64,000 nt of DNA from Cornus controversa (taxonomy: Eukaryota; Streptophyta; Magnoliopsida; Cornales; Cornaceae), in assembly GCA_026545225.1 (NCBI GenBank), contig CM048852.1, positions 9,100,501 to 9,164,500 on the forward strand, in the 5' to 3' direction. The notes under the pieces were generated by a model. That model did not search any database. It saw only the letters and a program-made list of their open reading frames with translations, and was not told where the DNA came from. Shown one piece after another: positions 34,410 to 45,300 of this stretch. Every line of letters begins with the position of its first letter. Positions within the stretch are counted from its first letter, which is position 1. The position numbers were made by a program, and so were the translations under genes.

Positions 34410-35770
34410 TTTGTTGCTTTAGTTGGGGCTGTTTGAGAAAGTATCTTGGGGGGTCGGTAAGAAGATTTATGGGGTTAAGTAGCATTTTGCTGGATGGTGG
34501 AATTCTGGAGGTTGAGTAGATGTTTTGATTCATGTTTTTAAATTTTCTATGTTGAGGATTTGCCGGTGCAACGAGGGGAGGTTAGCTGAGCGATGCTGGT
34601 GGGGGGGTTGGGATGTTGATTCCCGGCAGTTAGATGATGGCCTGATATTTCGGATGTTGGAGGAATGGAGCAGGTACTATCACAAGGTTTGTGTGTTTTG
34701 TTTTTTCTGTGCAAATTTGTGTTTGTTGTTGGGGCTTGGAGTATGCTTGTGTGCTGTGCATTTTTTTGTTTGTTGTGAAAGGTTGTGTTGGAGGGTGGTT
34801 GTTGGATTTGCTGGGTGTTATAGGATGGAGAAGGAGGTGGGTCAAGTACCATTTGGTAAGTATGTTGGTAGGGTCATCAGGTTTGCAGTTCTCTAATATG
34901 CGGAAATGGCTCAACAAACACATATTAGGAGTTCTTGCTACAGATGCTGATTGTGTATACGTTGAGGGGATGTTGTGCATGTTATTATGTAATATGTGTT
35001 CAGCTTGTGGGGGAGAAATTAGAAGGAGCACAAAGGAAAACAGGGGCTGTAGCTGTCTGTGGGAGCTAGGCTTGGTTCAGCCTGTGTACTGCAGAAGTGT
35101 TCTAAACTACAAGATTGCTGCAGCTGGGTATTTTTGATTGTGTATTCTACTCTTGCTGCAGCTGGGTTTAATGTTGCGTGGGTTTGCTTTGATGAGGGGG
35201 TGTGCATATTATCATTCTGTGTTTCAGGTGGTGGGGAGAGCCGTTAGAAGGAGCTCAATATTGCCGGTTGGAGTGCTGGTTGCTAGCTTGGCAGTCAGGG
35301 AGGAGTGCATGCTCGGTGGGGGGTTTGTTTGCATGTTCTGGCATCTAATGGTGAAATCAAACAGAAGATACAGGGGCTCTAAGTGGCTGAGGTACTGTTC
35401 CTGGACTAAAAGGAGTACATCAGAATTTACTCTACATTTGCTGTTTATGTCTCTCCTGATGGGCTATTGTGTTAGTTACTATGCTCGTTGGGGGAAGAAA
35501 AAAAATGGAATCCAGCATACACCAACTGTATTCTTTCTGCCTTATTCGTGGAGAAGGGGTATACTAATAGTTGTTTATGGTAGTAATATGCTTGTAGGAC
35601 TAAGCTCTATGGGATATAGATTTCTTTTATGGATTTTGTACTTATGGTGGATATGGGGATTCCACAGTTGTTCATCCCCCTTGGGGAATGCCTCAAGTCA
35701 ACATGTATATTGACTTTGGATTTGAATCTTAAATACTTACCTTTCAAAAAAATATATATGAACATGAATT

Positions 35771-37581
35771 TATCATAAATTTGTAAAAACAATTTGAATT
35801 GCATCACAATATTTTATTTTATAAATTTGTAATAACAGTTGAATTATAGTTTCGATTTTGAACTGTTCCATAATGAGATGAGGGAGCATTGCTTCAGGAT
35901 TCTATGTCATTTACAAGCAATTTAGTAATTTTTAAATCTTAAAAACTTAAAGAGTGTTACTGCAAGCCAATCTTAAGAGCAATTTAGTAATTTGAAAGAC
36001 ACATTTAATTGCCAGCTAAGTTAGCTAACTATGGTTAGGCCGTTACCTTCACTTCAAAGTAGTTCAGAAAATAATATTATTTTAGATGGTAATGGGAAAT
36101 TTTTTTATAATCAAGGAAAGTTTTACGCAATTAACTAATACAAAAATACACATCAAATATATAAAAAATAAATAATAAGAGGAGATTAGTGGACAGACAA
36201 CTAAATTGTCATCCATTTGTAATTAGCTTCACTCTAATCAATTTCATAGTCTTGTCATATTTCATTAAATATCAAATGAATACTAAGACACAATCATGTA
36301 AACTAAGTAGCAGAAGATGGAATTAGTTATCACAACTAGTTGAACCCTAAATGGATTGGTTTTGATATCTCATTTGATTTATGGGAAATATGGACGTAAT
36401 TGGAAACTGAATAGCAGAGGGCAGAGAATATAGATTTTTCTTTTTTGGCAAAACAGGAGAGGAACAGAGGCAATGTCCAAGCCTTAGTAAGTTCATTGAC
36501 ATATTGAGTTCTTAATTTATAATAATTGTTTTAGATTATGTTATTTTTTGCAACAGTTCTTGTAGATTTGTATAATATGATTTTAATTTTTTATCTATGA
36601 CACTTTTATTTAGGTTCTTTTTGCTCAATCTCAGAAATTACCTAAGCAATTTGCAAAGACTTACAAAACCATTATCTCAGTGTTTGACAACCATCAGATA
36701 ATGTTTTTGCAAAAGAGAGCTGTATCCACACTATAATGCAAGTCAGATATAGTATCCATCTGCGAAGGAGTACATGTATCTCAGACTCATCATTTGGGCA
36801 CTAGAAAAATGATTGACTGACCTCTTCATTAAGCTTAAGAACATATTTACAAAATGATTAAACCGAAAAACAATTGGGAACAAGTACCACATAGTAAATA
36901 ATTAGAACAAATGAAAGTGATAAGGCAGTTCATCAACTTGGAGTGTGATGTTTTCAGATTATATCACAGAGCATAAATAATGATTCAATCATTAATACAA
37001 CACGGAAGATCAGAACTGACTATATCATCACTAATAATTTTTTTGGTGAGTTCAACCGATCATAATAACAATTAAAAAACCAATAAATTACTACAACTTA
37101 TGTCAATATATACAACATAGATATCATTTCATCGATCAAAAAAACTTAAATAGATTTAATCTACTGAGACAGTAATATATCACCACCCATACTAAAAAGA
37201 TGAAAAAAGTACTCCCAATTGGCTAATTCAGAACAAATTCTGAAATTTTAACAAACAGATAGCCTACCCTTTGATCTAATATTTATTTTGATACAACTAC
37301 AATATCACTACTTTAATTATTTTTTAAAAGAAGATAATAGTTTACAAAGATACTGTGGAACAAGGACACATATGTCAAGCTGAGGGAAAACGACAAAAAG
37401 AACAGGGATCAAGACCTGCTCTAAAAGAAGAAGAAGAAATGGGAACATAGTTTATACAACATAAGCAGTTTACCCAAAGGTCCCAAACATTATCACTTTG
37501 AATCAACAATTTGAAGAAATGATATTGACATCTTCAAAACGCTAAATCTGAATGGAAATAAACCAAAAATTAAGCACTCAC
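35771..37581. other. CACTA internal DNA, nothing assigned
   Basis: AT-rich, with no gene recognised. Some of it may be captured intron next to the La-motif exon. Confidence 0.4.
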
Positions 37582-37663
37582 CAAATCCTTCCTTCTCCTT
37601 GGTAACATATTTCATCAAAATGTTGCCAGTAAGCAGATTCTCATCACTAAAGTAATTTTCTAC
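37582..37663 (-). pseudogene. Captured La-motif exon (La-related protein)
   Basis: 82 bases open on the minus strand, bounded by a consensus acceptor (TTTCTGCAG) and donor (GTGAGT). It encodes VENYFSDENLLTGNILMKYV followed by TKEKEGF. This is the core of the La RNA-binding motif (usual form VEyYFSDeNLxxDxfLmkxV), nearest to LARP6-type proteins. Only this exon was recognised. It lies between the right end of the CACTA and the transposase, in the same orientation, so it could be spliced into transposon transcripts. Confidence 0.75.
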
Positions 37664-38189
37664 CTGCAGAAAGATAAAACTAAGTCAAGTCCATAAAGGA
37701 GGCATTTTAATATGTTGAAAGTGGTCAACATTAGGGCTGCAAAAGAGGCGAGCCATTCACGAACTACTTTCAATTACGAGAAAATTTGGAAATATATATT
37801 TTCATATAATATTGCCAGCTGATACTCAACGATTACGATTAGCTAGGATTGAGATATTAAAATGGAATCACTAATAAGCTTACCTAACAGCCCTAGATGC
37901 TCTGTAACTCCAACAACAAGAACATGAATCACTCCAAAACCTTTCACCAACAAAAGGATGATTTTAGGATTTTTGGTACCCAAAGAAAATTAAAGGACAA
38001 TGTTTACTTTAACAAAATTTAGAAAAGAAGAAGAAATGTTGCTAACCTTACTAACCTTACAAATTACGTATGAATTTGACAACCTGTGAGTACAGGTTTC
38101 ACTGCGCCGAATGTGATAACTACATTATAGTCTGTAAATCTTCTGTAACTTCATTATTTTCTCTCAACATTTTGTCAACTGACTCAATC
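37664..38189. other. CACTA internal DNA, nothing assigned
   Basis: AT-rich; probably captured intron DNA upstream of the La-motif exon. No gene recognised. Confidence 0.4.
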
Positions 38190-38194
38190 AACGA

Positions 38195-38335
38195 GTGAGA
38201 TTAGGTTAGGGCTTTCACCGAAGGGAAAGAGATTGGGTTAGGGCTTCGATCGGTGAGTGGGATTGGGTTAGGGTTTCAATCGGTGAGTGAGATTGGGTTA
38301 GGGCTTTGATAGTTGAGTGAGATTGAGTTTAAATT
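38195..38335. repeat. Tandem repeats of about 39 bp with GGGTTAGGGCTT cores
   Basis: Four imperfect copies of GAGATTGGGTTAGGGCTT followed by CGATCGGTGAGTG. The core looks telomere-like by chance; the period and the flanking words do not fit TTTAGGG telomere repeats. Confidence 0.8.
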
Positions 38336-38387
38336 TGGTTGAGGAACAAAGATGATGGGTTGAGATTTTGGGTAGAGCTGAGGGAAT

Positions 38388-38624
38388 GAATACGTTGATG
38401 AAGACTCCGATTCAGAACTTCAAATCCAAAACGATTTTCTTCGAATGCACATAAAGGATCTGAAGGAAGAGCTTGAAGAAGCTGAAGGGCGACGATTTGG
38501 TAATAGATTCCCTAAAAGGGGAGGATATGGTTCGAACTTTGGTAACAGAGGTAGGGGTGGTCGAGGATTCCGAAATGGGCAAAGCAAATCAAGATCATCA
38601 GATGGCTTCGATTCGAAAGTCTGA
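38388..38624 (+). pseudogene. Captured RG/RGG-rich host protein fragment
   Basis: A 79-codon open segment (no internal stop): acidic DEDSDSELQIQNDF, then a helical KDLKEELEEAEGRR, then FPKRGGYGSNFGNRGRGGRG and a Ser-rich end. RG/RGG boxes are typical of RNA-binding proteins. The parent gene was not identified. It is on the opposite strand to the transposase and lies just inside the right subterminal repeats. A partial copy of its 3' part recurs at about 38670-38735. Confidence 0.55.
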
Positions 38625-38799
38625 AGTGAGAAAGAAACTTGAACGCATGTGAGCTGAGGGAATGTGTATAATCAGATGGCTTCGATCGATTAAAGAAAGT
38701 CTAAAGTGAGGGAGAAAATTGAACGCATGTGAGAGAGGAAAAGTGTATCTCGCGGGAAACCAAAATAAAAGCACGAAATTATTTGTTCTTATTTTTAAA

Positions 38800-39024
38800 A
38801 AAACTTTCTATGACGGCCAAAGCCTGTAATAAGAATAAATATTTCTAGGACGGGCCAATGGCCCGTCGTGGAAACTCACTTTCTACTACGGGCCTAATGG
38901 CTCGTCGTGGAAACAAACTTTCTAGGGCAGGCTACACGGGCCCGTCATGGAATATACTTTTTACTACGAACTACACGGGCCCGTCGTAAAAAACCTGTCG
39001 TTAAAACCCAAAAATCTTGTAGTG
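38800..39024. repeat. Right CACTA terminus and subterminal repeats
   Basis: Five or six units of the type CTACGGGCCtAATGGCtCGTCGTGGAAA, then CCCGTCGTAAAAAACCTGTC and the terminal TCTTGTAGTG. They are shorter in number than the left array and share the TTTTACGACGGGCC word with it. Confidence 0.88.
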
Positions 39025-39154
39025 CCAATTAAATAATTAATGAAGTCAAAAGTCTTGTGGGATTCACATGAAATTATATATGAAGGTTTGAGTTTTTCGA
39101 TAGCATTACTATCAAATGTGCTGATTCGATATATATAAAACTTCACAAATAATA
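39025..39154. other. Flank between the CACTA and the chromovirus LTR
   Basis: Short AT-rich spacer with CCA target duplication at 39025-39027. Nothing else seen. Confidence 0.5.
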
Positions 39155-40198
39155 TGTAATATCCCGTAATGTTGTGGTCATTGAATTTTTAATCTAAATG
39201 CTTTATATTTATTTATTTATTTTATGATATGCTTTATTGGTTGAATTAAATTTCTGTGAGTGCTTTGAATTGCTTTATTGGTTGTATTAAATTTCTTAGA
39301 GTGCTTTAAATATTTTGGTATAGTTTACTTTATTATATTTTATTTTATTTGGACTGAGTCTTTGTATTTTTTCCTTTATTTTAATTTTGGATTGGGTTAG
39401 GGAGGAATTTGGGTTGAGTTGGGCTGGAATGGTTGGGCTAGGTGTATACTTATTTTTGATGGGCTATAGTTTATTTTTTTTATTATATTCTTATTTTTAT
39501 TATTTTGGAATTTATTTAGTTTTCTAGAAAAAAAAATAAAAGAAAACAAAACAAAAAAGAGGTTAGGGTTTCTGTCATTCGTTTTCACGCACAGAAATTG
39601 AAAGATTATAGACGCAAGAGAGAAGAGAGAGGAGCGATTCGTAGGGACGAGTTTTGGTTGACAAAAAGGCATGTTTGAACTCTTCTCTTCCCCTTTGAAT
39701 CTGTAAACATATATACATACATGTTGTTGGAAATTTTTATGCATTTAATTATGAAATTAAATAATTTGACATGCTAACAATAATTATGTGAATTAAACAT
39801 GAAGATTTTAGGGTTTTGGTACTACTTTAGGGTATTTTTGCATATGTATATACATGTATATATGACTGTATAGGCAGGTGTATAAATATATATATGTACG
39901 AACATGAATTTGGGTTGACTGTATTCGTCATTTTTGAGGGTTTTTGTTCCGATCAATAGGTAAATCTTGCTTCCTAGAACAATCCTTAAAAATTTGGTTA
40001 CGAACCGTTGGGTAGATTGACGGGAATCTGACTTTGAAATTTTAGATTTTTGAAACTTGAAATTGAGCGTTTTGATTTAGGCCGCGAGAGGGGTGATTTT
40101 GATACCAATGCGTAGCTTAGATTGATACGAGTTCAATGGTATATTCATACGCGCGATTCGGTGCTCGAAAGTCATCGAAAAATGGCCGAAAAGTTCCA
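39155..40198 (+). repeat. Chromovirus LTR, 5' part
   Basis: Starts TGTAATATCCCG and runs parallel to the LTR at 45987 (shared TGGTATAGTTTACTTTATT, GGGCTGGAATGGTTGGG, CTTCCCCTTTGAATCTGTA). The similarity ends near 40198. Probably the left LTR of the degraded element at 42362-49748; the rest is not seen. Confidence 0.6.
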
Positions 40199-40491
40199 GC
40201 ACCATTATTGATGTTCTATATATTGGGTCCAAATCTCATTCTAACAACCTAAGATCATTCCCTCAACATTGAAATCATCTATACATGATATATCATCGCA
40301 CACATATCCTAAATCACATATTTGAATCATTATAGTCTCACCTTCATCGTACATTTCTATCAAAATGCATATATCATTGTATACATTCACAATATCCATA
40401 CATCAATATCATTGGTTATACATACAAGGTCCAAATGAATATGCAAGTTACATATAATGTTAATGTAACTATAACTCAACATAATCCACAT
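40199..40491. other. Unassigned segment between LTR part and TRIM
   Basis: About 290 bases, A/C/T-rich with repeated CATATATCATyG and ACATATCCT words. No match to the neighbouring elements was found. Confidence 0.4.
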
Positions 40492-40926
40492 TGTAATATC
40501 CTGCTCCAACACATGGTATGATATTGTCCTCTTTGGGCCTAAGCCCGCATGGTTTTGTTATTGGGTTTTACCCAATCCCACATCACCTGGCTGTGGAGAA
40601 GGGGATGTGCTTATATGTAGTGTGTTCTCTTCAAATGGTATGAGGCCTTTTGGGATAAAATTCAAGAGCAAAATCGTGCGAACTTAGGCCCAAAGTGGAC
40701 AATATCATACCATGTGTTGGAGCGGGGTATTACAGTTGGTATCAGAGCCTGAACCCAGCCGAAAGTGTGCCGACTATGACGTCAGGCCTCATAGGGGGTG
40801 GATTGTAATCTTCTGCGGGGTGGATTGCCGAGGCATGTCAGGATCGTTCCCGGGGCATATCAAGATTGCTCAATCCCACATCACCTGGGTGCACATCGCC
40901 AGGGTGTGGAGAAAGGGATGTGTTTA

Positions 40927-40981
40927 TGTAATACCTCAGAAATTTAGACGTCAATTATTTTAAAGAATTTGAATTGCTTTA

Positions 40982-41036
<55 letters not shown>

Positions 41037-42172
41037 GTTATTATTATTATTGTTATTATTATTTTATTATTAATTCTTGTGAAATGTCTTATCTCTATAT
41101 TTTATCATTTTCTGTAAGTTGTTTTTCCCTTTATATGCATTTTATCATTTCATGTGAATTGATAAGTTTGATTGTTATCATTTTATGTGGATTGTTTATG
41201 TTTTATAAATTCCAAATTATTTCATGTGAATTTCTCTGTTTTTATTTTTATCATTTTATGTGAATTATTTATTGATTATGTAGTGTTTGATTTAAATCTT
41301 TTAAATGCTTTGGGTTGGGCTAGGGAGGAATCTGGGCTGGAATGGTTGAACTTAAAGAATGTGTTCATTGTTAAATGATAAGGGTTTGTTGGGACAATGT
41401 ATAAGATGATTTTGATTTCTGAAAACATGAACTAGGTAGGAAATAACAGTATGTATATACCTATACACATTAAGGTACCAAAGGATAAAATGATGGTATG
41501 TTAGGATTGCTTAAACTTGATATTATTTCATGTTATGTTTATTTCTGCTAAACTTAAGAAATGTGTTCACTTTGCATAATAAGGATTTGGGTGGAACATT
41601 ATAAATAATGACTGTTGTTTTGGAAATATGAAACTGGGTAAAAGAATAACTTGTATGTTAAATCTATGGATTTCTTTTGTGTCCCTTATACTGAGTGTAT
41701 GTATATTGGTTCTCTGATTGGGATGTAGTAGATAGAACTTGCTCGTGGTTTTAACCCACTTTGTTGACATTTCAGGTCCCAGGCAGGTTTTCCCGCGAGG
41801 ATAGAGTACTAGGGTTGGTTATGGCAGGCATATGCTCTCATCGGTCACAGGATAGGAACCTGCCTTATTATTCAAGAGTCAAACTATGAACTCGTTTGGA
41901 GATTTTGGTTGTTAGTTTTAGAGTAGAGTCTTAAACTTTTGTTTATTATGATTAAGGGGTCCTTAGGTTACGGGACTTCCAAATTGTATTACCAAATATA
42001 TAATTATTTGTTTACCAGTTATTTCAATTCAATGGAATTTTTTGTTCAGCTTTTAGAATTTATTTTACTGTCTTTTGTATTCTATGCTTATTGCTACCAG
42101 TTGTATGTATCTCCCAGGTTTTGTGTATGAGACTGGCCACCTCATGCGCGAAATTTTCTGGGGGGTATTTCA
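40927..42172 (+). mobile_element. Short solo chromovirus LTR inside the TRIM
   Basis: Starts TGTAATACCTCAG and ends GGGGGGTATTTCA. GTTTA flanks both sides (40922-40926 and 42173-42177), a clean 5-bp target duplication. At 1246 bp it is much shorter than the LTRs at 9333 and 45987 and lacks their GC-rich and tandem-repeat blocks. It holds an (ATT)n microsatellite at 40983-41077. Confidence 0.88.
40983..41077. repeat. (ATT)n microsatellite
   Basis: About 30 imperfect ATT units with a few GTT interruptions. Confidence 0.95.
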
Positions 42173-42361
42173 GTTTATATGTAGCATGTCAAGATTGCTC
42201 AATCCCACATCGTCTGGGTGTGGAGAAGGAGATGTGCTTATATGTAGTGTGTTCTCTCCAAATGGTATAAAGCCTTTGGGAGTAAAACCCAATAGCAAAA
42301 TCGTGCGGGCTTAGGCCCAAAGCAGACAATATCATATTATGTGTTGGAGTGGGGTATTACA

Positions 42362-45300
42362 TTTGGTATCAGAGCATTCCAGGTTCCAGTGTCCTCGGGT
42401 TTTAAGGGTCTGTAGTAGGGTATCTTCCGCGCTACGTATTCTGATAAATGAAATCTAGATATAGGACTCGTAGTACTCCTTATGTTTTAGTCTATTATTG
42501 GGATTTTATCCAGATGCCACCCAGTAGGAGGAGGAATACGAACCACAATAGGACGATGTTTAGGATGGAAATGCTAAACTTCCTCCCAATTTGGTAGCCA
42601 TGATCGCTTAGGTTGTAGCTACAAGAGTGGCAATTGCTCTTCAGAGTCAACAGCCACCACAGCAGCCACTACAAATGGCGCATGTTCCATTACCAGTGGA
42701 ACAGCCTAATAGTTAGGAAGGAATCAAAACTCTTTCACAAGAGGGAGTTCCTAGACTTACTGCAGAGGGACATAACAATCGTATGGTATGAGCAGGAGTA
42801 AACCAATTTATCTTTATTTGCACCTAAGGAGGTGAACACTAAAGAGAAGAAGGTGAGTTGTTTAGCGAATGGTTTGCGTTAGCCTACTCGACAACTCATT
42901 GTGGGTAACCTAGCTTATTCCCCTTATACTCAGGTGGTTGATGTTGCATTGCAACACTGTCAAATAAGGAGGGATTATAGGAAAGGATAGGGGGAGAAAC
43001 ATAATGATAGATACTCCACTAGTCAGATAGGGGAAAAGAAAAATGGAAATAGCAGGGCAATTTGTTCAACAGATGAACTATAGGAGGGTCTACAACGTCA
43101 TGCCATATGATGAGCAGGCTCCTTAGGAGATCTAGGGTAGGGTTCCGATAAAGGGTAACTTTAATCATATTTTTATTTGATACTGGGGCATCTCACTCTT
43201 TTGTGTCTCAGTCATTTGTTAGGATAACGGGTATACTTACACATTCATGTAGTTCTCCACTTACTATAACTACACCATTGGGAGTTAGTACGATATTATG
43301 GGAACGTTGTAGTCAAGTCACTATAGGCGTTGGCAGACTCAGGTTCTTAGTAGACCTATTGGTCCTGGACATAAATTCATATGATGTCATACTTGGGATG
43401 GATTGGTTATCTCATTATCATGCCCATGTCAATTGCTATGATCAGACAATTCTTTTTGTTATACCGGGTCAGGAGGTGTATTTGGTTATTATACTACAAT
43501 CAAATGAAGGGTCTAGAACTCGCCTATTCTTTATTAGTGAGGAGTCTCCGGAGGGAAATACAATTTTTACAGATTCCATTCCAGTGGTGTGAGACTTTCA
43601 GGATGTGTTTTCGGAAATTCCAGGACTACCACCGAGTCGTGAGATAGACTTTGTAATTTACATAGCTTCAGGCACCAGACCTACTTCAAGGTCAAAGGAG
43701 GACCATGCCAAACATCTTCGTATCATTTTGCAGACACTAAGAGATCATTAGTTGTATGCAAAGTTTGAGAAGTGTGATTTCTAGCAGAGGGAGGTGAAGC
43801 TCTTGGGTCATGTAGTATCTGAGAAGGGATAGTGGTTGATCCAAGCAAGGTGTCCATGGTATTTGAGTGGGGGCAACTTACCTCACCCACGGAGATTCAT
43901 AGTTTTCTAGGGATAGTTGGTTATTGTCGTAGGTTCATTCAAGGCTTTTCCAAGATTGCTAGCCCTCTCACCCATCTCACTAAAAAGGGTGTGCCTTTCA
44001 TTTAGGATGGCTCGTGTCAGGTGGCGTTTGACGAGTTAAAGACCAGATTGACTACTGCACCAGTTCTAGCTACTCCTCAGAGCGGCATTGAGTACTTGGT
44101 TTATACAGATGCGTCATTACAGGGTTTGGGATATGTATTAATGCAGGAGGAGAGACCGATATCATATACGTCACGTAACCTTAAGCCTCATGAGCTTAAT
44201 TACCCGACGCACAATCTAGAGTTAACAGTTGTAGTTTTTGCTTTGAGGATTTGGAGACACTACCTTTTGGGTGAGACCTTCAAATTATTCAGTGACCATA
44301 AGAGTCTGCAGTATCTATTTTCACAGAAGTAGCTGAATATGAGATAGCGCAGGTGGTTGGAGTTTGTGAAAGACTATCATTTTTCCATCCAGTACCACCC
44401 AGGGAAAGCGAATGTAGTAGCTGATCTGCTTAGTCGCCGACCTTATACTAGTATATCTGCCTTATTCGAAGTAGAGTGGAATAACTTGAACAGTGTTAAT
44501 ACCTTAGCTGATGCCTTTGTAGCATGTGTGGTGGTTACACCTGCGATCATACGAAGAGTAGTTATAAAACAACTTACTGACTCGTAGTGCGTAGAGAAAG
44601 TGGCTGAGTTGAAATCTGGAGAGGTACCATTTTATATAGTAGGTACAGATGAAGGAGGCATGATGAGTGAGGCCTACAGTTCTCAGTTTTTGGTACACCT
44701 GGAAGGGGATAAGATGTACCAAGACATGAAAAGACAGTTTTGGTGGGCAGGCATAAAGAGGGACATAGCTATATTTGTATCTAAGTGCAGCACTTGTTAG
44801 ATGATCAAGATTGATCACCAAAGGCCGCTGGGGTCTTTGCAACAATTGCCTATACTGGAGTGGAAGTGGGAGAGCATTTCTATGGATTTCATTGTGGGAC
44901 TTCCCACCTCACAGCGAAACCATGATGCTATTTGGGTGATAATGGACAGGCTGACGAAATCAGCATATTTCTTGCTCGTACGCTCGAGTTACATCTCAGA
45001 GCAGTATGCGAAGCTTTACATTGTAAAGATAGTGAAGCTTCATGGTGTGCTTTTGTCCATTATATCGGATAGAGATCCGAATTTTGTTTCAGGGATTTGG
45101 GAGAGCTTTCAGCAGGAAATGGGTACAGCTCTGCACCTCAGTACAGCCTATCACCCTTAGACCGATGGTAAGATTGAGAGGGTTAATCTGATTATTGGAG
45201 GATATGTTGCGAGCATGTGTCCTCGACTTCAAAGGTAATTGGGAGAGTTACTTACCACTAGTTGAGTTTGCCTATAACAATAGTTATCAAAAGACTATTA

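Larger units (their letters stand above)
30977..35755 (+). mobile_element. LINE (L1 type), 5'-truncated, inserted in the CACTA
   Basis: Flanked by a 15-base target duplication, ATATGAACATGAATT, at 30962-30976 and 35756-35770. It ends in a short poly(A) after TACTTACCTTTC. It begins inside ORF1 after about 45 bases of filler-like DNA. ORF1 tail is 31024-31359, ORF2 31388-34409, and a 1.35-kb G/T-rich 3' region without recognised domains lies at 34410-35755. Confidence 0.9.
16987..39024 (-). mobile_element. CACTA (En/Spm) DNA transposon, 22 kb, near-autonomous
   Basis: The left end starts CACTACAAGA at 16987. The right end is its reverse complement, ending at 39024. CCA flanks both ends (16984-16986 and 39025-39027), the 3-bp target duplication typical of CACTA. 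Both subterminal regions carry many GACGGGC/AAGGCGG-type repeats in both orientations. The inside holds a TNP2-type transposase gene and a TNPA/Transposase_24-like gene, both on the minus strand, plus captured host fragments and a LINE. The match of ends, target duplication and gene content makes the call firm. Its size is large for the family (often 8-15 kb), which the LINE and captured DNA explain. Confidence 0.93.
40492..42361 (+). mobile_element. TRIM element with a nested solo LTR
   Basis: The left LTR is 40492-40734 (243 bp), TGTAATATCCTG to GGGGTATTACA, with inverted arms GGTATGATATTGTCC and GGACAATATCATACC and the words TTTGGGCCTAAGCCCGC and AATCCCACATC, typical of a widespread plant TRIM family. 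A Met-tRNA primer site TGGTATCAGAGCC follows at 40737. The second LTR-like unit, partial and rearranged, runs to 42361 and is interrupted by a solo LTR at 40927-42172. It codes for nothing, as usual for TRIMs. It is degraded and old. Confidence 0.75.

Noticed and set aside
38195-38335. Interstitial telomere
   Set aside because: The period is about 39 bp and TTTAGGG units are not consecutive.
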